DNA from: Deltaproteobacteria bacterium | GTDB taxonomy: Bacteria; Desulfobacterota; UBA8473 | NCBI GenBank assembly: GCA_030623035.1 | Contig: JAUXFK010000139.1 | Span: forward strand, 1-7,786 | Direction of reading: 5' to 3' | DNA: 7,786 bases | Shown here: piece after piece, positions 1-5,928 of the stretch | Layout of the letters: every line of letters begins with the position of its first letter | Position numbering within the stretch: the stretch's first letter is position 1 | Program-made: the position numbers and the translations under genes | The notes under the pieces: model-generated | What the model saw: the letters and a program-made list of their open reading frames with translations, nothing else | The model's database searches: none | Told to the model about the DNA's origin: nothing

Positions 1-1
1 C

Positions 2-1546
2 GTACCCATACGTTTGAGAAACTATCAAATCATAAATTTGCAGATGAACACATTAGTAGCCGGGACAGTCTTCAGGGGTATGTTTGAAGACAGAATGGAA
101 AAGGTTATCAGAGAGCTCAAGAATCGCAAGAATCTGATACTGTTTATTGATGAAGCACATAGTCTAATTGGTACGGGTTCGGCCATTGGGGTGCCGAGTG
201 ATGCTGCCAATATATTCAAGTCAGCCCTGGCCAGGGGGGAAATACAGATTATAGGTGCAACAACCGCAGCAGAATATAAGACCTATATTCAGGAAGATGA
301 AGCATTGGCCCGTCGTTTTCGTGTTGTGCATGTTTCTGAACCTTCTCTAGAAGACACAAGAAATATCCTATATGGGATCTGCCCAAGAATAGAGAGGAAT
401 TATTCGGTCGAGATTGCTGATGAGGCTATTGAAACATCTCTCGAGATGTCCAAGAGGTATATGCGATCAGTGCGTATGCCGGACAAGCCCATTTCATGGA
501 TAAATACGGCATCGGTAAAGGTAGAGATTGACGATACGAAGAGAGTCGTCACAAAAGAAGAGATCATTGATGTGGTTTCTCAAGAAGCGAGAATCCCGCG
601 AGACATGGTATCACGGGACACGATAGAGAGATTTAAAGACATAGAGACCGCACTGTCAAAGAGGGTTGTGGGTCAGAAAGAAGCAATTTCATCCGTAGCC
701 AGGCATCTCAGGTTAAACAAAGGTCCTTTAAAAGAGAACTTTGATCGTCCGGATGGGGTTTTACTCTTCTTAGGTCCTACTGGTGTCGGCAAGACCGAAT
801 TAGGAAAGGCTTTGAGTGAGTTTCTCTTTGGGGATGATAAAAAGATGGTTCGTCTTGACATGTCGGAATACAAGGACTCAACCGTTTCAGTTGACAAACT
901 CATAGGTATGCCGCGGGGGATTGTAGGTTCAGAGAGAGGGGGGATATTATCCAATCAGGTTAGAGACAATCCATATACGGTTGTCCTTTTGGATGAGATA
1001 GAGAAGGCAAATCATTACGTTCTCAATCTTTTCCTGCAGGTCTTTGATGAAGGATGGTTGACTGATGGAAGGGGGAAGAGGGTATATTTCAGCGATACAG
1101 TGATTATTATGACTTCTAACCTTGGTTCAGATGAGTTCAGGCGTTTTACCAAGCCAATGGGCTTTCTAGATGACGGACATAAGTATGATTCTTTAAAGAA
1201 GGCAATATTAAAGGAGGTAGAGAACACCTTTTCCCCGGAATTTATCAATCGTGTCGATGATATTGTTGTATTCTCTCCTCTTAGCAAAGATGAAGTAAAG
1301 AAGATAACGGTTATTTATATCGATAAGATAAAGGATTTTTTAATCTCTCAAAATAAGGGGATAAAAGTGACGGATGGGGCATTGGATTACCTGGTGGATG
1401 TTGGATTTAGTCCCAAATACGGTGCACGATTTTTAAAGAGAACCATAGATGAAAAGGTTAAGATCCCCCTGACTCTTTGTTGGAAAGATGGATCAGAATT
1501 TATAATAGATATTAGGGATGGAGATCTCGTGGTCGACTATGAATAA
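2..1546 (+). CDS. Clp/HSP100 AAA+ unfoldase (ClpA/ClpC-like), 5'-truncated
   Basis: This is the C-terminal two thirds of a two-ring AAA+ protein unfoldase, predicted to thread substrates in the cytoplasm using ATP. The frame is open to the left edge, and codons before the TTG at 14 still match the family, so that TTG is not the start. Numbering residues from position 14, the first ATPase domain shows a pore loop (VFRG, 19-22), Walker B (LILFIDEAH, 41-49), sensor 1 (IIGATT) and the DEALARRF arginine fingers (95-102); its Walker A lies outside the window. The second domain shows Walker A GPTGVGKT (254-261), Walker B VVLLDEIEKA (323-332), sensor 1 MTSNLG (366-371), the FINR finger (410-413) and sensor 2 GAR (470-472). 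No long ClpB-type coiled-coil middle domain is present. MGF at 382-384 sits where ClpP-docking IGL/VGF tripeptides occur, suggesting a ClpP partner. Odd points are GIVG for GYVG at 302-305 and a degraded DKAIDLIDEA motif (157-166). The family is certain; the subtype is not. Confidence 0.93.
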   Translation, partial: VPIRLRNYQIINLQMNTLVAGTVFRGMFEDRMEKVIRELKNRKNLILFIDEAHSLIGTGSAIGVPSDAANIFKSALARGEIQIIGATTAAEYKTYIQEDEALARRFRVVHVSEPSLEDTRNILYGICPRIERNYSVEIADEAIETSLEMSKRYMRSVRMPDKPISWINTASVKVEIDDTKRVVTKEEIIDVVSQEARIPRDMVSRDTIERFKDIETALSKRVVGQKEAISSVARHLRLNKGPLKENFDRPDGVLLFLGPTGVGKTELGKALSEFLFGDDKKMVRLDMSEYKDSTVSVDKLIGMPRGIVGSERGGILSNQVRDNPYTVVLLDEIEKANHYVLNLFLQVFDEGWLTDGRGKRVYFSDTVIIMTSNLGSDEFRRFTKPMGFLDDGHKYDSLKKAILKEVENTFSPEFINRVDDIVVFSPLSKDEVKKITVIYIDKIKDFLISQNKGIKVTDGALDYLVDVGFSPKYGARFLKRTIDEKVKIPLTLCWKDGSEFIIDIRDGDLVVDYE

Positions 1547-1561
1547 AAAAGGAGGGCGTTT

Positions 1562-1993
1562 ATGACTGGAGAAAGCGAGGAAAAAGGATTTAAGGTCACT
1601 GACAAAAGACATTTTGCAAAGAAAGAGACGGAAGAGGGAGATAAAAAGGATGAAGAAGTATCATTAAAGGGGGAACAAGAGGAAAAGAAGAAGAAGGAAG
1701 AAACAAATGAGGAAGAAAAGAAAAACGAAGAACAGATGCTATTGCCAGAGATAAATTTCTTCACCTTTATTTTTTCACTTAACTCGTCAGCCCTATTCCA
1801 TTTTGGTGAGATACCAGACCCTATAACCGATAAGATAGAAAAAAACCTTCCTATGGCAAAACAAACTATAGATATCATTGGAATGTTGAAAGAGAAGACG
1901 AAAGGAAATTTATTAAAGGAAGAGGAAGCATTAATCGATAACATACTGTACGATTTAAGAATGAGATACGTAAAAGAGACGAAAAGGCCGTAA
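1562..1993 (+). CDS. DUF1844 family protein of unknown function
   Basis: A 143-residue protein that I recognise as DUF1844 from its C-terminal half: F-x-SL near 66-73, IPDP (84-87), NL plus AKQTIDI (95-105), EKTKGNL (111-117) and LYDLRMRYV (129-137). A short conserved-looking KGFKVTDKRHF segment lies at 8-18. Between them, residues 20-58 are almost only Lys and Glu with a few Gln, Asp, Ser and Thr; this is probably a disordered or single-helix linker. There is no signal peptide or membrane span, so a cytoplasmic location is likely. The family has no established function. The ATG follows a strong AAGGAGG (1549-1555), only 15 bases after the clp stop, so translation coupled to or co-transcribed with clp is likely. 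ispE begins 75 bases downstream. Confidence 0.88.
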   Translation: MTGESEEKGFKVTDKRHFAKKETEEGDKKDEEVSLKGEQEEKKKKEETNEEEKKNEEQMLLPEINFFTFIFSLNSSALFHFGEIPDPITDKIEKNLPMAKQTIDIIGMLKEKTKGNLLKEEEALIDNILYDLRMRYVKETKRP

Positions 1994-2056
1994 GTCAGAT
2001 TCTTAAGTGTTCGTGGCGTTTTTATATCCATTAAAGGTAAGGTTAAAGTAAATAAT

Positions 2057-2060
2057 AAGG
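2057..2060 (+). promoter_or_regulatory. Ribosome-binding site supporting the TTG start of ispE
   Basis: AAGG lies eight bases before TTG 2069, within an A-rich stretch. The alternative ATG at 2081 is preceded by ACTTGGACTCATTT, which has no Shine-Dalgarno match. This favours the rare TTG start, although the site itself is weak. Confidence 0.5.
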
Positions 2061-2068
2061 CAAGAAAC

Positions 2069-2926
2069 TTGGACTCATTTATGTTGGTCTCTCCAGCGAA
2101 AGTAAATCTGAGACTTGATGTCTTATATAAAAGGGATGATGGATATCATGAAATAAGAACCATATTGCAGCGGATTGATCTTTGCGATGAACTGGAAATC
2201 TCATTGAAGACAGGAGGTATTGATGTTTCATCTGAAGGCATAGAGTGCCCGCAAGATATTGATAATATAACATACCATGCAGCCAAAATAATACTGGATA
2301 GATTCAAGGTAGATGTCGGAGTTCGGATATTCATAAAAAAGAAGATTCCAATAGCATCTGGTTTAGGTGGAGGTAGCAGCAATGCTGCAACAACCTTGAT
2401 CGGTATAAATAGAATCTTGAAACTTGGATTGACAAAGAGAGAGCTGATGGATATGGGCGCACAGCTTGGGGCTGATGTCCCTTTTTTTATATATGAAAAG
2501 CCTTCATTGGCCACGGGTATCGGTGATAGATTAAAAAGGATTGTTCTTCCTTCCCCTATGTGGATGGTGTTGGTAAACCCAAAAAACAGTGTTTCAACTG
2601 CCTGGGCTTATGAAAGTTTAAATATAGGGTTGACAAAGAAGGGAAATAATATTAGTATGCTTAAGCCTATTTTGGACATTTCTGATGTTGTAGATTTTTT
2701 ACATAATGATTTAGAGGCTGTGACAATAAAAAGATTCCCAGAGATACAAAGGATAAAGGAGGAACTGATTGACAAAGGGGCCGCAGGGGCGCTAATGTCA
2801 GGAAGTGGACCGACTGTATTTGGGATTTTTTTTCATAGAGAAATGGCTGAGAAGGCCTTTCATCAATTGAGTTTTACATATCCTGATTGCAGTGTGTTTT
2901 TAACTTCTAACTTCGACAATAATTAA
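2069..2926 (+). CDS. ispE: 4-diphosphocytidyl-2-C-methyl-D-erythritol kinase
   Basis: Cytoplasmic GHMP-family kinase that phosphorylates the 2-hydroxyl of CDP-methylerythritol with ATP, in the MEP (non-mevalonate) pathway to isoprenoids. All three GHMP motifs are visible: SPAKVNLRLDV (8-18) carrying the catalytic-type Lys11; the glycine-rich ATP loop PIASGLGGGSSNAAT (94-108); and the C-terminal LMSGSGPTVFGIF (242-254). Asp136 in LGADVPFF matches the catalytic Asp of characterised IspE enzymes. The length of 285 residues is normal for the family. I favour the TTG at 2069, which has AAGG (2057-2060) eight bases upstream. The ATG at 2081 would give 281 residues and still keep the first motif, but it has no recognisable ribosome-binding site. 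spoVG follows after 14 bases, so the two are very probably co-transcribed. Confidence 0.95.
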   Translation: MDSFMLVSPAKVNLRLDVLYKRDDGYHEIRTILQRIDLCDELEISLKTGGIDVSSEGIECPQDIDNITYHAAKIILDRFKVDVGVRIFIKKKIPIASGLGGGSSNAATTLIGINRILKLGLTKRELMDMGAQLGADVPFFIYEKPSLATGIGDRLKRIVLPSPMWMVLVNPKNSVSTAWAYESLNIGLTKKGNNISMLKPILDISDVVDFLHNDLEAVTIKRFPEIQRIKEELIDKGAAGALMSGSGPTVFGIFFHREMAEKAFHQLSFTYPDCSVFLTSNFDNN

Positions 2927-2940
2927 TTAAGGAGGATTAA

Positions 2941-3216
2941 ATGGAAGTAACAGAAGTTAGGGTATTTCCTGTAGATGAAGAGAAACTAAAGGCCTATGTA
3001 ACGATTACTTTTGACGATTGTTTTGTCGTTCGGGATCTAAAGGTAATTAAAGGGAACAACGGTTTATTTGTAGCAATGCCAAGCAAGAAAAGGAGGGATG
3101 GAACCTTTAGGGATACCGCTCATCCTTTGGATAATAGAACCAGGGAGACTATTGAATCAAAGGTTTTAGAGGAGTATAGAAAAGAGATAGAAAAGGGTAG
3201 TTCAGTAATAACTTAA
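2941..3216 (+). CDS. spoVG: SpoVG family RNA/DNA-binding regulator
   Basis: A 91-residue SpoVG protein. Family hallmarks are visible throughout: MEVTEVRVFPV at the N-terminus, LKAYVTITFDDCFVVRDLKV (16-35), the GLFVAMPSKKRRDGTF segment (41-56), which is basic in its second half, DTAHPL (58-63), and a charged C-terminal helix. SpoVG proteins bind nucleic acids and influence cell division, virulence or sporulation genes in Firmicutes and Borrelia. In non-sporulating bacteria the target is generally unknown, so no sporulation role should be assumed here. Translation starts at an ATG five bases after AAGGAGG (2929-2935), one of the strongest ribosome-binding sites in the window. It lies 14 bases after ispE, and the ispE-spoVG neighbourhood resembles the Bacillus arrangement. 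It is followed by tRNA-Gln. Confidence 0.96.
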   Translation: MEVTEVRVFPVDEEKLKAYVTITFDDCFVVRDLKVIKGNNGLFVAMPSKKRRDGTFRDTAHPLDNRTRETIESKVLEEYRKEIEKGSSVIT

Positions 3217-3227
3217 ATATAGAAAGC

Positions 3228-3246
3228 TTTCCACTTAACCTGGAAA
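3228..3246 (+). repeat. Short inverted repeat after spoVG
   Basis: TTTCCA (3228-3233) and TGGAAA (3241-3246) form a perfect 6-bp inverted repeat around a 7-base loop, 11 bases past the spoVG stop. No T-tract follows, so it is not a convincing intrinsic terminator. A second small hairpin, CCGC-TTT-GCGG, lies at 3273-3283. Either could be a processing or pausing structure ahead of the tRNA, or could occur by chance. Confidence 0.3.
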
Positions 3247-3312
3247 ACATACTGTATTTCTGGGTAAGATCGCCGCTTTGCGGAAAAGATGTGTGAGATT
3301 AAGTATATTGTT

Positions 3313-3384
3313 TGGGGCGTAGACAAGTGGTAAGTCACAGGATTTTGGTTCCTGCATTCGGAGGTTCGAATCCTCCCGCCCCAG
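3313..3384 (+). tRNA. tRNA-Gln, anticodon TTG
   Basis: A complete 72-base cloverleaf. The 7-bp acceptor stem pairs TGGGGCG (3313-3319) with CGCCCCA (3377-3383), with discriminator G3384. The D stem is GAC/GTC (3322-3324 with 3334-3336). The anticodon stem is CAGGA/TCCTG (3338-3342 with 3350-3354) around loop TTTTGGT, with anticodon TTG at 3345-3347, which reads CAA and, by wobble, CAG. The variable loop is 3355-3359. The T stem is GGAGG/CCTCC (3360-3364 with 3372-3376) around TTCGAAT. The U1-A72 first pair is typical of bacterial tRNA-Gln. The 3' CCA is not encoded and must be added by the nucleotidyltransferase. The gene lies between spoVG and prs on the same strand, with no clear promoter or terminator of its own, so it may be processed from a longer transcript. 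Confidence 0.97.
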
Positions 3385-3487
3385 TAGGTTTAAGTGCCAA
3401 ATAACCCCCAATATTCGTTTCCTCTCAACTAATGAATCCCTGTCGATATTTATATCCTTATATCATAACAGAAAGGGGAATTTTGTT

Positions 3488-4429
3488 ATGCTGAGCAATT
3501 TAAAGCTATTCTCTGGAAATTCGAATATTGAACTGGCAAAAAAGGTGTGTCAATATCTTGATATTCCTTTGGGCAGGGCCAAACTAAGATCCTTCAGTGA
3601 TGAGGAGATATTTGTAGAAATAGATGAGAATGTTCGTGGTATGGATGTCTTTGTCGTTCAATCTACATGCACACCAGGCAATACGAACCTTATGGAACTC
3701 CTTATTATGATTGATGCCCTTAAGAGAGCTTCTGCCCGAAGAATAACCGCAGTCATGCCATACTATGGTTACGCACGACAGGATAGAAAAGTGGCCCCAA
3801 GGACTCCGATTACCGCAAAGTTAGTGGCCGACCTTATTTCAACAGCCGGGGTTGATAGAATTCTTACTATGGATCTGCATGCAGGCCAAATTCAGGGTTT
3901 CTTTAATGTGCCTGTTGATAATCTGTTTGCCACACCTGTAATTTTAAAGTACATTAAAGAAAAGCTTCAAAATAACCTGGCTGTGGTCTCTCCGGATGCC
4001 GGAGGGGTGGAGAGGGCCAGGGCATTTGCAAAAAGGTTAGATTCTTCCCTTGCTATAATTGATAAACGAAGGATTGACATGAATGTGGCTAAGGCCATGA
4101 ATATTATCGGTGAAGTTGAGGGCAAGGTTGCAGTGCTTTTGGATGACATGGTAGATACCGCGGGTACTCTTACACAAGCGGCCGATGCGTTGTCAGAAAA
4201 GGGGTCAGTTGCGGTCTATGCTTGCTGTACCCATCCTGTCCTTTCTGGTCAAGCCGTGAGTAGAATCGAGGACTCCTCTTTAAAAGAGCTGGTTTTAACG
4301 GATACGATTCCATTGAAGGAAGAGGGGAAGTCTTGTAAAAAGATAAAGGTTCTGTCTGTTGCAGAACTTATAGGCGAAGCAATAAGAAGCATCCATGAAG
4401 AGAGTTCTGTAAGCAGGTTATTTGTATGA
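3488..4429 (+). CDS. prs: Ribose-phosphate pyrophosphokinase (PRPP synthetase)
   Basis: Makes 5-phosphoribosyl 1-pyrophosphate from ribose 5-phosphate and ATP, feeding purine, pyrimidine, NAD, histidine and tryptophan synthesis in the cytoplasm. The 313-residue length is normal for class I enzymes. Visible motifs are KLFSGNSN (6-13), FSDEEIFVEIDENVRG (36-51), the ATP-binding RQDRK (97-101), DLHAGQIQGFF (129-139) with the metal-binding His131, the catalytic flexible-loop KRR (193-195), and the ribose-5-phosphate loop LLDDMVDTAGT (217-227) with its acidic pair. The C-terminus ends in SVSRLF. The ATG follows AAAGGGG (3472-3478) with nine bases of spacing. The tRNA-Gln gene ends about 100 bases upstream and rplY begins 49 bases downstream, so prs-rplY-pth probably form one transcription unit. 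All key residues are intact. Confidence 0.98.
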   Translation: MLSNLKLFSGNSNIELAKKVCQYLDIPLGRAKLRSFSDEEIFVEIDENVRGMDVFVVQSTCTPGNTNLMELLIMIDALKRASARRITAVMPYYGYARQDRKVAPRTPITAKLVADLISTAGVDRILTMDLHAGQIQGFFNVPVDNLFATPVILKYIKEKLQNNLAVVSPDAGGVERARAFAKRLDSSLAIIDKRRIDMNVAKAMNIIGEVEGKVAVLLDDMVDTAGTLTQAADALSEKGSVAVYACCTHPVLSGQAVSRIEDSSLKELVLTDTIPLKEEGKSCKKIKVLSVAELIGEAIRSIHEESSVSRLFV

Positions 4430-4464
4430 GTCGTATTGCTTCAATTATTTATTAGAGGTTATTT

Positions 4465-4470
4465 GAGGAG
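4465..4470 (+). promoter_or_regulatory. Ribosome-binding site fixing the GTG start of rplY
   Basis: GAGGAG lies eight bases before GTG 4479. The residues that follow (KQIILDAKLRNEYGKSASRK) match the normal L25 N-terminus, so no other start is needed. Confidence 0.75.
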
Positions 4471-4478
4471 AAAGAGTA

Positions 4479-5123
4479 GTGAAACAAATCATTTTAGATG
4501 CAAAGTTACGTAATGAATATGGTAAAAGCGCGAGCAGAAAGCTAAGAAGCCGTGGATTGATACCTGCCGTTCTTTATGGCCGAAAGAAAAAATCGGTTCC
4601 CCTTAGTCTGGATTCCAATCAATTAAAAAAGATTGTGGGTGAAGGAGCAAGGGAAGGTACCTTAGTTGACCTTACGATCACAACAGATAAAGAGTCTCAA
4701 AAGAGAAAGGTTTTATTAAAAGAACTCCAGGTTCATCCTGCGAAGAGTGATTGCCTTCATGTAGATTTTTATGAAATAGATGTAAGTAAAAAGGTTACAG
4801 TGCCTGTCTCTGTTAAAATTGTTGGAAAGGCTAAAGGCGAGGAAGATGGAGGGATTCTGAAACAGGTTAAAAGAGAGATTGAGGTGAGGTGTCTTCCTTC
4901 GAATATCCCTGAGTATATTGAGATTGATGTTAGCAATCTGGAGCTTGGCAAGTCGATTCATATGGAGGATATTAAACTGGAAGAAGAAATAGAGCTGTTA
5001 GAGAGTTTAGATACTACTTTGGTAACTCTGTTATCACCTAAAGTTGAAAAAGAAGAAGTACCTGCTGAAGAAGAAGAGGTGTCTGAGGCTACTGAAGAGG
5101 CTCAGGATGAAGAAAAAGACTGA
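4479..5123 (+). CDS. rplY: Large-subunit ribosomal protein bL25, CTC/TL5 type
   Basis: Binds 5S rRNA in the 50S subunit. This is the long two-domain CTC/TL5 form of 214 residues, not the roughly 95-residue E. coli L25. The N-terminal RNA-binding domain (about 1-95) has ASRKLRSRGLIPAVLYG (18-34) and KELQVHPAKSDCLHVDFYEI (81-100). The C-terminal beta domain (about 101-185) has VTVPVSV (106-112), GGILKQVKREIEVRCLP (124-140), IPEYIEIDVS (143-152) and LGKSIHMEDI (156-165). Residues 188-214 are a strongly acidic, Glu-rich tail that is probably disordered, as in many long L25 proteins. The GTG start is fixed by GAGGAG (4465-4470), eight bases upstream. In Bacillus, the homologue ctc is a sigma-B-controlled stress gene in the same prs-ctc-pth order; I cannot see whether stress control applies here. 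Confidence 0.96.
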   Translation: MKQIILDAKLRNEYGKSASRKLRSRGLIPAVLYGRKKKSVPLSLDSNQLKKIVGEGAREGTLVDLTITTDKESQKRKVLLKELQVHPAKSDCLHVDFYEIDVSKKVTVPVSVKIVGKAKGEEDGGILKQVKREIEVRCLPSNIPEYIEIDVSNLELGKSIHMEDIKLEEEIELLESLDTTLVTLLSPKVEKEEVPAEEEEVSEATEEAQDEEKD

Positions 5124-5146
5124 ATGCGTTTCGACTAAAATAGATT

Positions 5147-5150
5147 AAGG
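5147..5150 (+). promoter_or_regulatory. Ribosome-binding site supporting the GTG start of pth
   Basis: AAGG lies eight bases upstream of GTG 5159, the same weak site and spacing as seen for ispE. The start is also set by homology, since Pth proteins begin a few residues before VGLGN. Confidence 0.6.
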
Positions 5151-5158
5151 TATTATAA

Positions 5159-5785
5159 GTGAAGTTGGTAGTTGGGCTTGGAAACCATGGAGAGTATTAT
5201 AGACCAACCAGACATAATATTGGCTTTCTTGTAGTTGAAAGGTTGGCAAAAGAAAATAAAATTGAATTTTCTCAAGAAAGATTCCATTCAAAAATCGGTA
5301 GAGGGACAATAATTGATAAAAGGGTAATTTTAGCTAAGCCTTTGACTTATATGAATCTCAGTGGTAAGGCAGTAAAGGAATTGCTCACCCATTATGAGAT
5401 AGCCCCTAAATCTTTAATCGTTGTCCATGATGATCTGGATATGGAATTTGGGAAAATAAAAATAAAAGAGAAAGGAGGGCATGGTGGGCATAATGGTATT
5501 CGATCAATCATCGATACCTTAGAAACAAAGGACTTTTTAAGATTAAAGGTAGGGATTGATCGGCCAGTGAACAACCGGGGGGTTAAGGATTATGTTCTTA
5601 GTTCTTTTGATATAAAGCAGCAAGGATTTCTCCCCGACGTAATCGATTTAGCAACAAAGGCGGTAGTTTCTGTTATCACATACGGGGTGGAGGCAGCAAT
5701 GAATGAGTTTAACAGAAAGAGCCTTGAAGATTTGGGAAATGAATTGAATACTAAGAAAAAAGCAAACTCAGCATTGCAGCATTAA
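5159..5785 (+). CDS. pth: Peptidyl-tRNA hydrolase (Pth1 family)
   Basis: Cleaves the ester bond of peptidyl-tRNA dropped from stalled ribosomes, recycling tRNA in the cytoplasm. The 208-residue length is slightly above the usual 185-200 because of a basic, polar tail after about residue 185. Family motifs are GLGNHGEYYRPTRHNIGF (6-23), KPLTYMNLSGKAV (60-72), VVHDDLDM (88-95) and GGHGGHNGIRSI (106-117). The residues corresponding to the E. coli active site are all present: Asn9, catalytic His19, Asn66, Asp91 and Asn112. The unusual point is His10, where GNPG is near-universal; CAT differs from the proline codon CCT by one base. The GTG start is supported by AAGG (5147-5150) eight bases upstream and gives the normal MKLVVGLGN N-terminus. 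The gene follows rplY after 35 bases, the classic rplY-pth pairing. Confidence 0.97.
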   Translation: MKLVVGLGNHGEYYRPTRHNIGFLVVERLAKENKIEFSQERFHSKIGRGTIIDKRVILAKPLTYMNLSGKAVKELLTHYEIAPKSLIVVHDDLDMEFGKIKIKEKGGHGGHNGIRSIIDTLETKDFLRLKVGIDRPVNNRGVKDYVLSSFDIKQQGFLPDVIDLATKAVVSVITYGVEAAMNEFNRKSLEDLGNELNTKKKANSALQH

Positions 5786-5790
5786 TCGAT

Positions 5791-5883
5791 TAACGGGCTG
5801 TTGCCCAAACGGAAGAAATTCCTTTGAGCGGGCATTGAAATATTTTTGTTAAAGCGAAAAGGGATTTGGGCAACAGCCTGTTA
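5791..5883. repeat. 93-bp inverted-repeat element (MITE- or REPIN-like)
   Basis: The left arm TAACGGGCTGTTGCCCAAA (5791-5809) and the right arm TTTGGGCAACAGCCTGTTA (5865-5883) are reverse complements at 18 of 19 positions; the one mismatch is a G·U pair in RNA. They enclose 55 bases (5810-5864) with no coding potential that I can see. Each arm also folds on itself: GGGC-TGTT-GCCC at 5795-5806 and GGGC-AACA-GCCT at 5868-5879. ATTA occurs on both sides (5789-5792 and 5883-5886), which might be a target-site duplication but overlaps the arms and is weak. No T-tract follows, so it is not a standard terminator. Terminal-repeat geometry suggests a miniature inverted-repeat transposable element or a pair of facing REP sequences. 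Copy number elsewhere is unknown; no second copy is in this window. Confidence 0.75.
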
Positions 5884-5890
5884 TTAGAAG

Positions 5891-5905
5891 AAACCCTCAG
5901 GGTTT
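5891..5905 (+). terminator. Perfect small hairpin after pth, weak terminator candidate
   Basis: AAACCC-TCA-GGGTTT is a perfect 6-bp stem with a 3-base loop, about 105 bases past the pth stop and 8 bases beyond the larger inverted repeat. The A-rich left flank and TTT at the end of the right arm resemble a short bidirectional terminator. However, the downstream sequence AAATTGATC lacks a U-tract, so termination is uncertain. Confidence 0.3.
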
Positions 5906-5928
5906 AAATTGATCTACAGTTATAAAGA

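Noticed and set aside
14..16. TTG as start of the Clp ATPase gene
   Set aside because: The frame is open to the left edge and the codons before it (VPIR) continue the family alignment, so the gene begins outside the window.
1537..2031. Minus-strand open frame of 164 codons opposite the DUF1844 gene
   Set aside because: It is Ser/Phe-rich low complexity, exactly what the complement of a Lys/Glu-rich gene gives; the plus-strand frame has a family match and a strong ribosome-binding site.
3278..3306. Possible promoter TTGCGG, 17 bases, AAGTAT before tRNA-Gln
   Set aside because: Spacing is ideal, but the -10 box matches only three of six consensus bases and the -35 only about half; it would also start transcription at or within the tRNA.
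5791..5883. Standard intrinsic terminator for pth
   Set aside because: The stem is long, but the loop is 55 bases and no T-tract follows the right arm.
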